Positions 1 through 7,757 of a DNA stretch of 64,000 nt are shown in pieces. The position numbers and the translations under genes are program-made. The stretch comes from a bacterium (GTDB lineage: Bacteria; Bacillota; Clostridia; Oscillospirales; Oscillospiraceae), in contig SFVI01000004.1 in the NCBI GenBank assembly GCA_004560305.1, positions 18,504 through 82,503 on the forward strand, given 5' to 3'. The notes below the pieces were generated by a model, which saw nothing but the letters and a program-made list of their open reading frames with translations, did not search any database and was not told where the DNA came from. The stretch's first letter is position 1. Every line of letters begins with the position of its first letter.

Positions 1-140
1 TATCCAATGTCATTGCTCTGTCCTCCGGCAATACAACTTACTTTTATATATACGATGTTTTTACCGGCTTGATATTAGCACAGCCTAACTCCCATGTCAA
101 GCATAGGAATAAGATAGCAATAAGAAAAGAAAAGCAGGCT

Positions 141-193
141 GCAAAAACCGGGAAAAGCGCCCCCGGAACCCGCAGATTCCAGGGACGCTTTTC
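141..193 (-). terminator. Probable intrinsic terminator after the membrane protein gene
   Basis: An imperfect inverted repeat with arms GAAAAGCG and CGCTTTTC (152-193) is followed on the minus strand by GGTTTTTG. It lies about 55 bases beyond the stop of the minus-strand membrane protein gene, where its terminator should be. No other feature could be supported between position 1 and 246. Confidence 0.5.
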
Positions 194-246
194 GGTGACA
201 AAGAAGGCATAAAACGGTAGTAAAGTTGGCAAATAAAGGACAAAAT

Positions 247-696
247 TTACATTTTTTTCGTGTAATACAGCTTTCCCAGTCCGCAGCAGACAGACAGGAC
301 CAGCACGCAGACCACCATGGTGAAGAACACCGTGGCGCTGAAATATCCGGCCACCACCATCCCGGGGATGCTGGTCAGCAGGAAGATACTGGCACCCAGA
401 CTGCGGCCGTTGGTGCATACTGCTGCCCGCCGCTCATCGTTTTCCTTGATGTACAGGGCTTTCAGCCGCTCCTCCTTCAAAATGGCCATCAGGTTCCGCA
501 CCAGGCAAATCACCAGCAGCAGACACAGGCCCGCCGCCATCCCGGCGATAAAGCCCTGGTAGAAATCGCCATATTTCCCTTCATAGCTGGGCCGGAGCCG
601 CAGAAACTGCACCGCCAGCAGCGCCGCCGTTCCGATTGCCATGATAATGTTCTCGATAATCAACTTTTCCTTATAGATCTTCAACTTATTTTCCAT
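247..696 (-). CDS. Small integral membrane protein, partner of an XRE regulator
   Basis: 149-residue protein with about four hydrophobic segments: two in the N-terminal half, starting at the IIMAIGTAALL stretch, and two near the C-terminus, separated by a charged loop containing KENDERR. Small membrane proteins with a central ENDER-type motif placed directly behind an XRE regulator are common in Firmicutes (DUF2178-like), but I cannot name the family firmly. The ATG at 696 was chosen over one 15 codons upstream because it follows an AGGAG inside the end of the regulator gene and leaves one base between the genes, so the two are co-transcribed and probably translationally coupled. Function unknown; a link to stress or bacteriocin sensing would be speculation. 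Confidence 0.75.
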   Translation of the reverse strand: MENKLKIYKEKLIIENIIMAIGTAALLAVQFLRLRPSYEGKYGDFYQGFIAGMAAGLCLLLVICLVRNLMAILKEERLKALYIKENDERRAAVCTNGRSLGASIFLLTSIPGMVVAGYFSATVFFTMVVCVLVLSVCCGLGKLYYTKKM

Positions 697-697
697 T

Positions 698-907
698 TTA
701 ATTCTCCTCATCCATTTCTGAAAAATCAAACACATCTTCAATGTGCAGACCGAAATACCTGGCGATTTTATAGGCCAGGGGCAGGGAAGCGGTGTACTTG
801 CCCACCTCGATGGAGGTGATGGTCTGCCGGGTGGTACCCACCGCCGCCGCCAGCTCCTCCTGAGACAGCTTCCGTTCCTTGCGCAGTTCCTTGATTCTTG
901 TTTTCAT
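698..907 (-). CDS. XRE-family helix-turn-helix transcriptional regulator
   Basis: 69-residue Cro/CI-type repressor made almost entirely of one HTH_3 domain: KELRKERKLSQEELA, then VGTTRQTITSIEVGK as the recognition helix, then the conserved PLAYKIARYFGLHIEDVF tail. It resembles the very short YozG/YgzD type that controls its own operon together with a small membrane protein. It is the first gene of a two-gene operon with the membrane protein at 247-696. A consensus sigma-A promoter carrying two direct repeats lies just upstream (946-988) and is a likely self-operator. Family assignment is secure; the regulated signal is unknown. Confidence 0.9.
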   Translation of the reverse strand: MKTRIKELRKERKLSQEELAAAVGTTRQTITSIEVGKYTASLPLAYKIARYFGLHIEDVFDFSEMDEEN

Positions 908-945
908 GGTTCCCTCATTTCTTGCTAAGCTCGTTTTGCGGATTT

Positions 946-988
946 AGTATAGTTTGCTTTGCATAAAATGTCAAGTGCGCTTTGCATA
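946..988 (-). promoter_or_regulatory. Sigma-A promoter with tandem operator-like repeats for the XRE operon
   Basis: On the minus strand TTGACA (969-974) and TATACT (946-951) are separated by exactly 17 bases, a near-perfect sigma-A promoter. The decamer TATGCAAAGC occurs twice in direct orientation (956-965 and 979-988), 23 bp apart start to start, about two helical turns. One copy lies in the spacer and the other just upstream of -35. Repeats placed like this usually bind the HTH protein encoded downstream; that is inference. Confidence 0.75.
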
Positions 989-1034
989 GCTAAATGTGTT
1001 CATTTTCTAGACAGAGGATAGATGGAGAAAGAAA

Positions 1035-1910
1035 TCAATGGTTTTCCGTCACATAGCGCACCACATAGTCGGCGAAGCGCCGGGTGGCGGGGCCGGCCTT
1101 GTCCCCGGCGGCGATGGCGATGCCGATGGTCCGCTTGGCCTCCGGCACCAGGGGCAGCATCTGGATGTCGTCATGCCGGCCCTTCAGCAGCAGCTCCGGC
1201 ATGATGCTGATGCCCAGACCCTGCTCCACCATGGCGATGATGGCGTAGTCATCCTTGGTGTAAAAGCGTACGTTGGGCTTCACGCCCGCCGCCTCCAGGG
1301 CTCTTCTGGCGTCGTGGTCGGAGCTTTCCAGCAGGCTGATAAAGGGCTCCGTCTCGCACTCCACCAAGGGGAAGCGGGGGTAGCTCTCAAAGCGGCTGTG
1401 CCGGGGCAGAATGGCCAGCAGCCGGTCCTCCATCAGGGGGATGCACTCACAGTCCACGGTGCTGGGCACGTTGACAAAGCCAATGTCAATGCTGCCTTCC
1501 ATGAGCCACTGCTCCACGTCGTGATAGTCCCCGTTGAGCAGTTTGAACTCCACCCGGGGATAGTCCTTCTGGAACTCCTTCAGCACCGGCGGCAGCCAGT
1601 GCACTGCCACCGAAGTGAAGCTGCCGATGCGCACGGTGCCGCTCTCCAGCCCCCGGATGGAGGCGGCGGTCTGGGCCAACTGCTCCGCGCTGTTGAGGAG
1701 GTTCCGCACCGCCGGGATCAGCCGCTCCCCCTCGCCGGTGAGCCGCACCCCGGCCCGGCCCCGCTTCAGCAGGGCGAAGCCCAGCTCCTGCTCCAGACTA
1801 TCAATGCTGTGGCTGACGGCGGACTGGGTGCAGCCCAGGCTCTGGGCCGCCCGGGTCAGGCTGCCATACTCCACCACCGCCATCAAAGTCTCATATTTGC
1901 CGATGTTCAT
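1035..1910 (-). CDS. LysR-family transcriptional regulator
   Basis: 291-residue LysR-type regulator of normal length. The N-terminal winged helix (residues 1-60) reads MNIGKYETLMAVVEYGS with SLTRAAQSLGCTQSAVSHSI as the recognition region. The rest (about 90-290) is a two-lobed effector-binding domain ending at ADYVVRYVTENH. It is divergent from the PutP-type symporter at 2085, the classic LysR arrangement, so control of that transporter is a reasonable inference. The ATG at 1910 starts the canonical family N-terminus, though no strong Shine-Dalgarno precedes it. The effector cannot be deduced; a solute carried by the symporter is the simplest guess. Confidence 0.92.
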   Translation of the reverse strand: MNIGKYETLMAVVEYGSLTRAAQSLGCTQSAVSHSIDSLEQELGFALLKRGRAGVRLTGEGERLIPAVRNLLNSAEQLAQTAASIRGLESGTVRIGSFTSVAVHWLPPVLKEFQKDYPRVEFKLLNGDYHDVEQWLMEGSIDIGFVNVPSTVDCECIPLMEDRLLAILPRHSRFESYPRFPLVECETEPFISLLESSDHDARRALEAAGVKPNVRFYTKDDYAIIAMVEQGLGISIMPELLLKGRHDDIQMLPLVPEAKRTIGIAIAAGDKAGPATRRFADYVVRYVTENH

Positions 1911-2084
1911 GATTAAACCGCCTTATTATGAAAGAAATTCATGTTAATATGAAAAGGATTAGGGGTGCTTATATTATAGCGCGGAAAACGGGAATTTCAA
2001 GAAAAAAATGCTTGCCCGCCGCTTGCAATAAAAAAAATATCCACTATAATTCAGACCATGTTATGAAAAGCGAGGATTTCAACT
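1911..2084. promoter_or_regulatory. Divergent lysR/putP promoter region
   Basis: Two back-to-back promoters are visible. For the symporter: TTGCAA (2023-2028), 16-bp spacer, TATAAT (2045-2050) on the plus strand. For lysR: TTGAAA (1995-2000) and TATAAT (1973-1978), 16-bp spacer, minus strand. A 15-bp palindrome with arms ATGAA and TTCAT lies at 1928-1942, inside the lysR leader between its promoter and start codon, and is a candidate LysR or other regulator site. Confidence 0.65.
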
Positions 2085-3614
2085 ATGTTCAACACATCAA
2101 CCATCTGCATTCTCATTTCCGTTGTGGTCTATCTGGCGGGTATGCTTGCCATTGGCATCCTGTACTCCAAGAACAACAACTCCGAGGACTTCTACCTGGG
2201 CGGCCGCAAGCTGGGCCCCATTGTCACCGCCATGAGCACCGAGGCTTCTGACATGAGCGCCTACCTGCTGATGGGCGTGCCCGGTCTGGCCCTGTTCTGC
2301 GGCGTGGCCGAGGCCAGCTGGACGGCCATCGGTCTGGCCCTGGGTACTTACCTGAACTGGCTCATCGTGGCAAAGCGCCTGCGGCTCTACTCCGCCAAGC
2401 TCCATGCCATCACCGTGCCTGACTTTATTGCCGCCCGCTTCCGGGACAACACCAAGATGATCGAGACCCTGGGCGCGCTGGTAATCATCATCTTCTTCGT
2501 GCCCTACACCGCTTCCGGCTTCTCCGCCTGCGGCAAACTGTTCAACAGCCTGTTCGGCTTTGATTACATGACCTCCATGCTGGTCTCCGCCGCGGTCATC
2601 GTGGCCTACTGCGCCATGGGCGGCTTTATGGCCGCCTCCGTCACCAGCCTGATCCAGAGCCTGGTGATGACCTTCGCCCTGATCGTGGTGCTGTTTTTCG
2701 GCATCAATGTCTCCGGCGGCTGGGACGCCGTTGTGGCCAACGCCAAAGAGATCCCCGGCTACCTGAGTCTCACTGCCAGCACCAGCATCCAGGCCACCGA
2801 GGCCGGCCGCTACACCCCCTTCATGATCGCCTCCACCCTGGCCTGGGGTCTTGGCTACTTCGGTATGCCCCACATCCTGCTGCACTTCATGGCCATCGGT
2901 GATGAGACCAAGCTGAAGCTCTCCCGCCGGGTGGGCTCCGTCTGGGTGGTTATCTCTCTGGGCATCGCCGTGGTCATCGGCATCGTGGGCTTCAGCATGG
3001 CCAAGGCCGGCGTCATCGCCATGCCCGAAAGCCAGTCCGCCGCTGAGAACATGATCGTCAACGCCTCCCATGCCCTGGCCCAGGTGGGCGTTCTGCCTGC
3101 CATCATCGCCGGCATCATCATCGCCGGTATCCTGGCCGCCACCATGTCCACCGCAGACGCACAACTGCTGGCCGCCGCCTCCGGCGTGACCCACAATATC
3201 ATCAACGACGTGCTGGGCATCAAGCTCAGCGACAAGAAGGCTATGCTCATTGCCCGCCTCACCGTGGTGGGTGTGGCCATCCTGGGCGTGATCTTCGCCA
3301 GCGATCCCACCAGCTCCATCTTCCGCGTGGTCTCCTTCGCCTGGGCCGGCTTCGGCGCCACCTTTGGCCCCGTGATGATCCTCTCCCTGTTCTGGAAGCG
3401 CTGCAACAAGTGGGGCGCTCTGGCCGGTATGGTCTCCGGCGGCGCCATGGTCTTTGTCTGGAAGTTCGGCGTTGCCAAGCTGGGTGGTGTCTTTGCCATC
3501 TATGAGCTGCTGCCCGCCTTCATCATCTCCGCCGTGGTCATCGTGGTGGTCAGCCTGCTGACGCCCGCCCCCGAGGCCGAGATCGTGGAAGAATTCGAGA
3601 GCATCGGTAAGTAA
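2085..3614 (+). CDS. putP: Sodium/solute symporter, PutP (SSS) family
   Basis: 509-residue integral membrane transporter of the sodium:solute symporter family, with about 13 transmembrane segments along its length. Family landmarks are DFYLGGRKLGP after the first helix, SDMSAYLLMGVPG in the helix that shapes the sodium/substrate site, WLIVAKRLRLYS, the stretch AATMSTADAQLLAA in the helix supplying sodium ligands, and VSFAWAGFGATFGPV near the end. These match proline permease PutP, so Na+-coupled proline uptake is the best guess, although pantothenate and other substrates occur in the family. It is divergent from a LysR gene and followed by its own terminator, so it is monocistronic. Upstream sequence AGCGAGGA is an acceptable ribosome binding site. 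Confidence 0.88.
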   Translation: MFNTSTICILISVVVYLAGMLAIGILYSKNNNSEDFYLGGRKLGPIVTAMSTEASDMSAYLLMGVPGLALFCGVAEASWTAIGLALGTYLNWLIVAKRLRLYSAKLHAITVPDFIAARFRDNTKMIETLGALVIIIFFVPYTASGFSACGKLFNSLFGFDYMTSMLVSAAVIVAYCAMGGFMAASVTSLIQSLVMTFALIVVLFFGINVSGGWDAVVANAKEIPGYLSLTASTSIQATEAGRYTPFMIASTLAWGLGYFGMPHILLHFMAIGDETKLKLSRRVGSVWVVISLGIAVVIGIVGFSMAKAGVIAMPESQSAAENMIVNASHALAQVGVLPAIIAGIIIAGILAATMSTADAQLLAAASGVTHNIINDVLGIKLSDKKAMLIARLTVVGVAILGVIFASDPTSSIFRVVSFAWAGFGATFGPVMILSLFWKRCNKWGALAGMVSGGAMVFVWKFGVAKLGGVFAIYELLPAFIISAVVIVVVSLLTPAPEAEIVEEFESIGK

Positions 3615-3647
3615 AACCGGCGCACATACGATCAAATACACAGTCTT

Positions 3648-3675
3648 AAAGCCGCCCTCCGGGGCGGCTTTTTCG
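3648..3675 (+). terminator. Intrinsic terminator of putP
   Basis: Hairpin with arms AAAGCCGCC and GGCGGCTTT around CTCCGG, followed by a T run, 33 bases after the putP stop. Confidence 0.9.
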
Positions 3676-3802
3676 TTGGACAAAGGACGTTTATAAAACA
3701 GGGGGGTTTGTACAATAATCATAGTGGAGAATGGAAAAATCCCGGTGTAACGGACCTGGATTGTTCATTTGTTAGAAGTTGGCCCGGAAGGAAAACTACA
3801 AG

Positions 3803-3831
3803 TTGACTTGAAAATATTGTTGTGATAAAAT
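3803..3831 (+). promoter_or_regulatory. Sigma-A promoter of the hydrogenase operon
   Basis: TTGACT (3803-3808), 17-bp spacer, TAAAAT (3826-3831), giving a leader of about 50 bases before the hydrogenase ATG. The stretch 3676-3802 between the putP terminator and this promoter shows no gene. Confidence 0.75.
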
Positions 3832-3890
3832 TATCAAAGTAGAAATCCCGCAATTATCGCTGCCAAATGAACGTATTCGGAGGTAGAGAC

Positions 3891-5405
3891 ATGAGAGGAA
3901 TCCACAGTGTAGTCGATGATCTGCGCAAGAGCGTTTTCAAGGAAGTGGCGCAGCTGGCCTATGAGGGCGGGGATTATTCCCGCATTGACCGGCTGCCCTA
4001 TAAGATCGTTCCCGGCGATGTGGCAAGATATCGGAGCAATATTTTCCTGGAGCGGGCCATCGTCACCGAGCGGCTGCGCCTGGCCTGTGGCCTGCCCCTG
4101 CGCAAGGCCAATGAGTACGGCCCCGCCAGCGACGGCATTGAGGAGGCCTCCGTGCCGGAAAAATATTATGAGCCGCCGCTGGTGAACATCATCCCCTTCG
4201 CCTGCAACGGCTGCCCAACCAAGGAAATCCGGGTGTCCTCCAACTGCCAGGGCTGCCTGTCCCACCCCTGCCAGGCGGTATGCCCCAAGGGGGCCATTTA
4301 CATCAAGGACGGCAAGAGCAACATTGACCAGTCCAAGTGCATCAAGTGCGGCAAGTGCCTGAACCAGTGCCCCTATGACGCCATCAGCCGCATCGAGCGG
4401 CCCTGCGCCAAGGCCTGCGGCATGGACGCCATCGGCACCGATGAAAACGGCAAGGCCATGATTGACTATGACAAGTGCGTCTCCTGCGGTATGTGCCTGG
4501 TGAACTGCCCCTTTGGCGCCATTGCCGACAAGAGCCAGATCTTCCAGCTGATCCAGGCCATCAAGGCCGGGGATCAGGTGATCGCCTGCGTGGCCCCTGC
4601 CTTTGTCAACCAGTTCAAGAACGCTACCCCTGCCAAGCTGCGCAAGGCCATGCGTATCCTGGGCTTCAGTGACACGGTGGAAGTGGCCATCGGCGCGGAC
4701 CTGTGTACCATCGAGGAGGCGGAGGACTTCCTGGACAAGGTGCCGGAAAAACAGCCCTTCATGGCCACCTCCTGCTGCCCGGCCTGGAGCGTCATGGCAA
4801 AGAAGCTGTTCCCGGAATTTGCCGAGTATATCTCCATGGCCCTGACCCCCATGGTTATCACTGCCCGGTTGATGAAGAAGGACAACCCCAAGGCCAGGAT
4901 CGTCTTTGTGGGTCCCTGCGCCGCCAAGAAGCTGGAGGCCTCCCGCAAGAGCGTCCGCTCCGATGTGGACTTTGTGCTGACCTTTGAGGAGCTGCAGGGA
5001 ATGTTTGAGGCAAAGAACATCGACTTTGCCACCCTGGAGCCGGACGAATGCGACAAGGACTTTGCAGCCGGCACCGGCGCGGGCCGGGGCTTTGCGGTGG
5101 TAGGCGGCGTGGCCGCCGCGGTGGCGGATTATATCAAGGAAATCCGTCCCGGCACGGAAGTGAAGATGGAATTCGGCGACGGGCTGCGGGAGTGCCGCAA
5201 GATGCTGCTGATGGCCAAGGCCGGCAAGCGGGACGGCTATCTGCTGGAGGGCATGGCCTGCCCCGGCGGCTGCGTGGCCGGCGCGGGCACCATCGCTCCT
5301 GTTCCGGTGACCTCTGCCGCAGTGAAGAAGTACAAGGCTGACGCCCAAAAGCAGAGTGCCGGCGAAAGCGAATTTGCCGATCGGCTGAAGGAGGCAACGG
5401 AATGA
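3891..5405 (+). CDS. Monomeric [FeFe]-hydrogenase, group B type
   Basis: 504-residue protein with an N-terminal region of about 100 residues, then a ferredoxin-like segment with repeated CxxCxxCxxxCP motifs (SNCQGCLSHPCQAVCP, CIKCGKCLNQCP, CVSCGMCLVNCP) that bind [4Fe4S] clusters, then the H-cluster domain. The three H-cluster motifs are visible: L1 TSCCPAW near residue 293, L2 GPCAAKK near 340 and L3 EGMACPGGCVAGAG near 452. TSCCPAW is the variant L1 I associate with group B enzymes such as the third hydrogenase of Clostridium pasteurianum. The expected reaction is reversible H2/proton interconversion using ferredoxin; the physiological direction cannot be told. The start at 3891 follows GGAGGT at ideal distance, 8 codons inside a longer open frame. 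It overlaps the next gene by 4 bases. Confidence 0.9.
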   Translation: MRGIHSVVDDLRKSVFKEVAQLAYEGGDYSRIDRLPYKIVPGDVARYRSNIFLERAIVTERLRLACGLPLRKANEYGPASDGIEEASVPEKYYEPPLVNIIPFACNGCPTKEIRVSSNCQGCLSHPCQAVCPKGAIYIKDGKSNIDQSKCIKCGKCLNQCPYDAISRIERPCAKACGMDAIGTDENGKAMIDYDKCVSCGMCLVNCPFGAIADKSQIFQLIQAIKAGDQVIACVAPAFVNQFKNATPAKLRKAMRILGFSDTVEVAIGADLCTIEEAEDFLDKVPEKQPFMATSCCPAWSVMAKKLFPEFAEYISMALTPMVITARLMKKDNPKARIVFVGPCAAKKLEASRKSVRSDVDFVLTFEELQGMFEAKNIDFATLEPDECDKDFAAGTGAGRGFAVVGGVAAAVADYIKEIRPGTEVKMEFGDGLRECRKMLLMAKAGKRDGYLLEGMACPGGCVAGAGTIAPVPVTSAAVKKYKADAQKQSAGESEFADRLKEATE

Positions 5406-5959
5406 AGAATCATAAGGCGATTCGGTTCCTCTGCGAGACCGCACTGGGCGTGGCGCTGGTGGTACTGGCCCAGCTGGCGGGAAAGCTGTTTCCTGCCGGG
5501 GCGGTGGTGGTCGGGCCGTTGTCCGTGTCCCAGCTGATTACCGGCAGCTTGGTCAACTGTGTGCTGTTTGTGTTCGCGGCCCAGACCGGGCCTCTGGCCG
5601 GCATCTGTATCAGCCTGTTTTCCTCCCTGCTGGCCTTCCTGCTGGGCATCGGCCCGGCGTTGGTGCAGGTGGTGCCGGTGATCGCCTGCGGCAACGCCAT
5701 TCTGGCGGGGCTGTTCGGCCTCAGCTGCCGGAAGGAATGGAAGCGGGAGCTCGCCATGGTGGGAAGCGCGGTTTTGAAATGCGCTTTCCTGTGGGCAGCG
5801 GTGCCGGCGGTGATCGCCAGCCTGGGCACCGTTCCGGCCAAGCAGGCGGCGGTGATGTCCGCCATGTTCTCCTGGCCCCAGGGGGTCACGGCCCTGATCG
5901 GCGGTGTGCTGGCCCTGGTGATCCTGCCCCGGCTGAAAAAAGCCAGATTCAACGGATAA
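5402..5959 (+). CDS. Small polytopic membrane protein coupled to the hydrogenase
   Basis: 185-residue hydrophobic protein with roughly five or six transmembrane segments (for example LGVALVVLAQLAGKLF, SQLITGSLVNCVLFVFAA, ISLFSSLLAFLLGIGPALVQ, VVPVIACGNAILAGLFGL) and a basic C-terminus. Its ATG overlaps the hydrogenase stop in an ATGA junction, so the two are translationally coupled. The size and even helix spacing recall the substrate-binding S components of ECF transporters, but I see no recognisable specificity motif and no EcfA/EcfT genes nearby. A role in membrane attachment, metal or cofactor supply, or a function unrelated to H2 are all open. Confidence 0.8.
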   Translation: MKNHKAIRFLCETALGVALVVLAQLAGKLFPAGAVVVGPLSVSQLITGSLVNCVLFVFAAQTGPLAGICISLFSSLLAFLLGIGPALVQVVPVIACGNAILAGLFGLSCRKEWKRELAMVGSAVLKCAFLWAAVPAVIASLGTVPAKQAAVMSAMFSWPQGVTALIGGVLALVILPRLKKARFNG

Positions 5960-5962
5960 TAA

Positions 5963-5996
5963 GCAAAAACCCTCTGCGGCCGCAGAGGGTTTTTGC
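5963..5996. terminator. Bidirectional terminator between convergent operons
   Basis: Perfect palindrome beginning GCAAAAACCCTCTGCGG and closing with its complement, A-rich on the left and T-rich on the right, so it can terminate both the hydrogenase operon (+) and the aminotransferase gene (-). The next 30 bases contain ACACGTTACTT direct repeats just before the aminotransferase stop. Confidence 0.92.
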
Positions 5997-6029
5997 TTGT
6001 ACATTATTTACACGTTACTTACACGTTAC

Positions 6030-7220
6030 TTACACGCCCTTGTCTATCATGGCCCGGAAGGCGGGGAGGCTGCGCTCTATCATGTCCCTGGCGACGCAGT
6101 AGCTGAGCCGGAAGTAGCCCGGGCAGCCGAAGCCGTCGGTAGGCACTACCAGCAGATTGTGCCGCAGCCTGGCGGCCTCGGAGAAGGCATTGGCGTCCCC
6201 ATTGGGGGCCTTCACCAGCAGGTAAAAGGCACCGTCGGGCTTGGCGCAGGTATAGCCCATCTCCGTCAGACTGTTATACAGAAGCTGCCGGTTCTCGTCG
6301 TAGGCCGCCAGGTCAGGCCGCTCTCCGGCGCAGCGGCCGATGACCATCTGCATCAGGGACGGCGGGCACACATGGCCCATGACCCGGGCCGCGCCGGCAA
6401 TGGCGGTGTACAGGGCCTGCCCGTCCTGGGCAAAGCCGGGAACATACACATAGCCGATGCGCTCACCGGGCAGGGAGAGGGACTTGGAATAGGAATAGCA
6501 GACCACAGTGTTTTTGTACAGGCAGGGAATGAAGGGCACGGTGACGCCGCCGTAGACCAATTCCCGGTAAGGCTCGTCGGCGATGATGTAGATGGGGTGG
6601 CCGTACCGGGCGGCACGCTCCTCCAGCAGGGCCCCCAGAGCCTTCAGGGTGGCCTCGGTATACACCACGCCGGAGGGATTGTTGGGGGAGTTGATGATGA
6701 TGGCCTGTGTGTTGGGCGTGATGCGCGCGGCCACCTGCGCAAGGTCGATCTGGAAATGGGCCGTATCCGGCGGCACAATGACGGCACGGGCGCCGTTTTG
6801 CTCCACAAAGGGCACATATTCCGGGAAGAAGGGGGCCACCAGCAGAATCTCACTCTCGGGGCTGACGGCCAGGGCTTTGATCACGGAGATCAGGGCCGGG
6901 GCCGCACCGCAGGTGAAGAACAGCTCCTCCGCTTTCACCGGCAGAGCGAAGCGCGCTTCCAGATCGGCGGCCACGGCGGAGCGGGCATCCCCCAGGCCGG
7001 CGGCCATGGTGTAGCCGTGGACCTTGATGGAATCGGTGTTTGTGACGATGTCCAGAATGGAGGCGTTCACCGCCGCCGGGGCCGGAATGCTGGGATTGCC
7101 CAGGGAATAATCATAAACATTTTCCGGGCCCACGACAGCGGCCTGCTGCAGACCGTAGGCAAACAGGGCACGGATGACGGAAGGCTCCGCCCCCAGTTGA
7201 TAACACTGCTGATTGATCAT
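6030..7220 (-). CDS. PLP-dependent aminotransferase, class I/II (fold type I)
   Basis: 396-residue aminotransferase. The N-terminal arm contains YSLGNPSIPAP; the cofactor pocket includes NSPNNPSG (substrate loop) and IIADEPYREL (aspartate that contacts the pyridine nitrogen); the Schiff-base lysine is in YSYSKSLSLPGERIGY; the C-terminal small domain has PDGAFYLLVKAP and FRLSYC with the carboxylate-binding arginine. It probably transfers amino groups between an amino acid and 2-oxoglutarate or pyruvate; specificity (aspartate, alanine or aromatic) cannot be assigned. The ATG at 7220 sits 7 bases after AGGAG; a GTG three codons earlier overlaps that site and is unlikely. It is a single gene ending at the shared terminator at 5963-5996. 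Confidence 0.9.
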   Translation of the reverse strand: MINQQCYQLGAEPSVIRALFAYGLQQAAVVGPENVYDYSLGNPSIPAPAAVNASILDIVTNTDSIKVHGYTMAAGLGDARSAVAADLEARFALPVKAEELFFTCGAAPALISVIKALAVSPESEILLVAPFFPEYVPFVEQNGARAVIVPPDTAHFQIDLAQVAARITPNTQAIIINSPNNPSGVVYTEATLKALGALLEERAARYGHPIYIIADEPYRELVYGGVTVPFIPCLYKNTVVCYSYSKSLSLPGERIGYVYVPGFAQDGQALYTAIAGAARVMGHVCPPSLMQMVIGRCAGERPDLAAYDENRQLLYNSLTEMGYTCAKPDGAFYLLVKAPNGDANAFSEAARLRHNLLVVPTDGFGCPGYFRLSYCVARDMIERSLPAFRAMIDKGV

Positions 7221-7293
7221 TGGGTTCACTCCTGTCGGAATTGGATGGAGGTATTATAAACCCGGATGGGCGTTTTGGGAAGAAAAAAATGAA

Positions 7294-7547
7294 ATCCCCG
7301 CTGGAGCACCAAAAAAGCCGCCCTGACGGCGGCTTGGAGGCAGCGCTTTTTGAAAAGACAGAAGAAAGATGACAGCGAGGGATTCGCTTGCATCAGCGGC
7401 GGGGCCGCTGATGAAGGACTTGCCCAGTGTTTGCACTGGGCAAGGAAAGCCCCACCGGGGCTTTCGATAGTGATTCGAATCCCCGCTGGAGCACCAAAAA
7501 TGACCGCTGTAAAGCGGTCATTTTTGGTGCTCCAGCGGGGATTCGAA
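7294..7547. repeat. Hairpin-rich block with copies of the tRNA-Lys 3' end
   Basis: Two 35-bp arms (7474-7508 and 7513-7547) form a perfect palindrome around GTAA. The right arm is the 3' end of the tRNA-Lys gene plus its downstream terminator; the left arm is an inverted copy. A further 22-bp direct copy of the left-arm core (begins ATCCCCGCTGGAGCACC) is at 7294-7315. Between the copies lie four perfect stem-loops: 7315-7335, 7391-7413, 7419-7444 (11-bp stem) and 7445-7465. Frames reading through here are tRNA artefacts, and no gene is present between 7221 and 7524. Confidence 0.8.
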
Positions 7548-7600
7548 CCCCGGACACCCTGCTTAAAAGGCAGGTGCTCTGCCTACTGAGCTACTGGGGC
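7525..7600 (-). tRNA. tRNA-Lys (anticodon TTT)
   Basis: 76 nt with encoded CCA; the anticodon loop reads CTTTTAA within CCTGC/GCAGG stems, and the T-arm is CGGGG-TTCGAAT-CCCCG. Last of five minus-strand tRNAs. The acceptor stem GCCCCAG/CTGGAGC has a C-A mismatch at the third pair. The inner arms of the palindrome just beyond it (TGACCGCT/AGCGGTCA plus T run) act as the operon terminator. Confidence 0.93.
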
Positions 7601-7640
7601 ATATATACTCTTCTCCGAAGCCGGAAGAAGTGAATCGACG

Positions 7641-7714
7641 TGGCTGGGATGGCGGGACTCGAACCCACTATATCGGAGTCAAAGTCCGGTGTGTTACCAT
7701 TACACTACATCCCA
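7641..7714 (-). tRNA. tRNA-Gln (anticodon TTG)
   Basis: 74 nt with encoded CCA. The anticodon stem-loop CGGACTTTGACTCCG is the usual bacterial tRNA-Gln form; acceptor TGGGATG pairs with CATCCCA. Confidence 0.93.
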
Positions 7715-7757
7715 TTTTATAAACTGAGACCGGCGAGCCGGCCTCCTGTTGTTTATG

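Noticed and set aside
2097..3722. 541-codon minus-strand frame opposite putP
   Set aside because: Low-complexity Gly/His/Asp-rich antisense translation, and it reads through the putP terminator.
7391..7465. CRISPR array or a degenerate tRNA-Ser
   Set aside because: The three stems differ in sequence and are not regularly spaced repeats, and no cloverleaf can be drawn around them.
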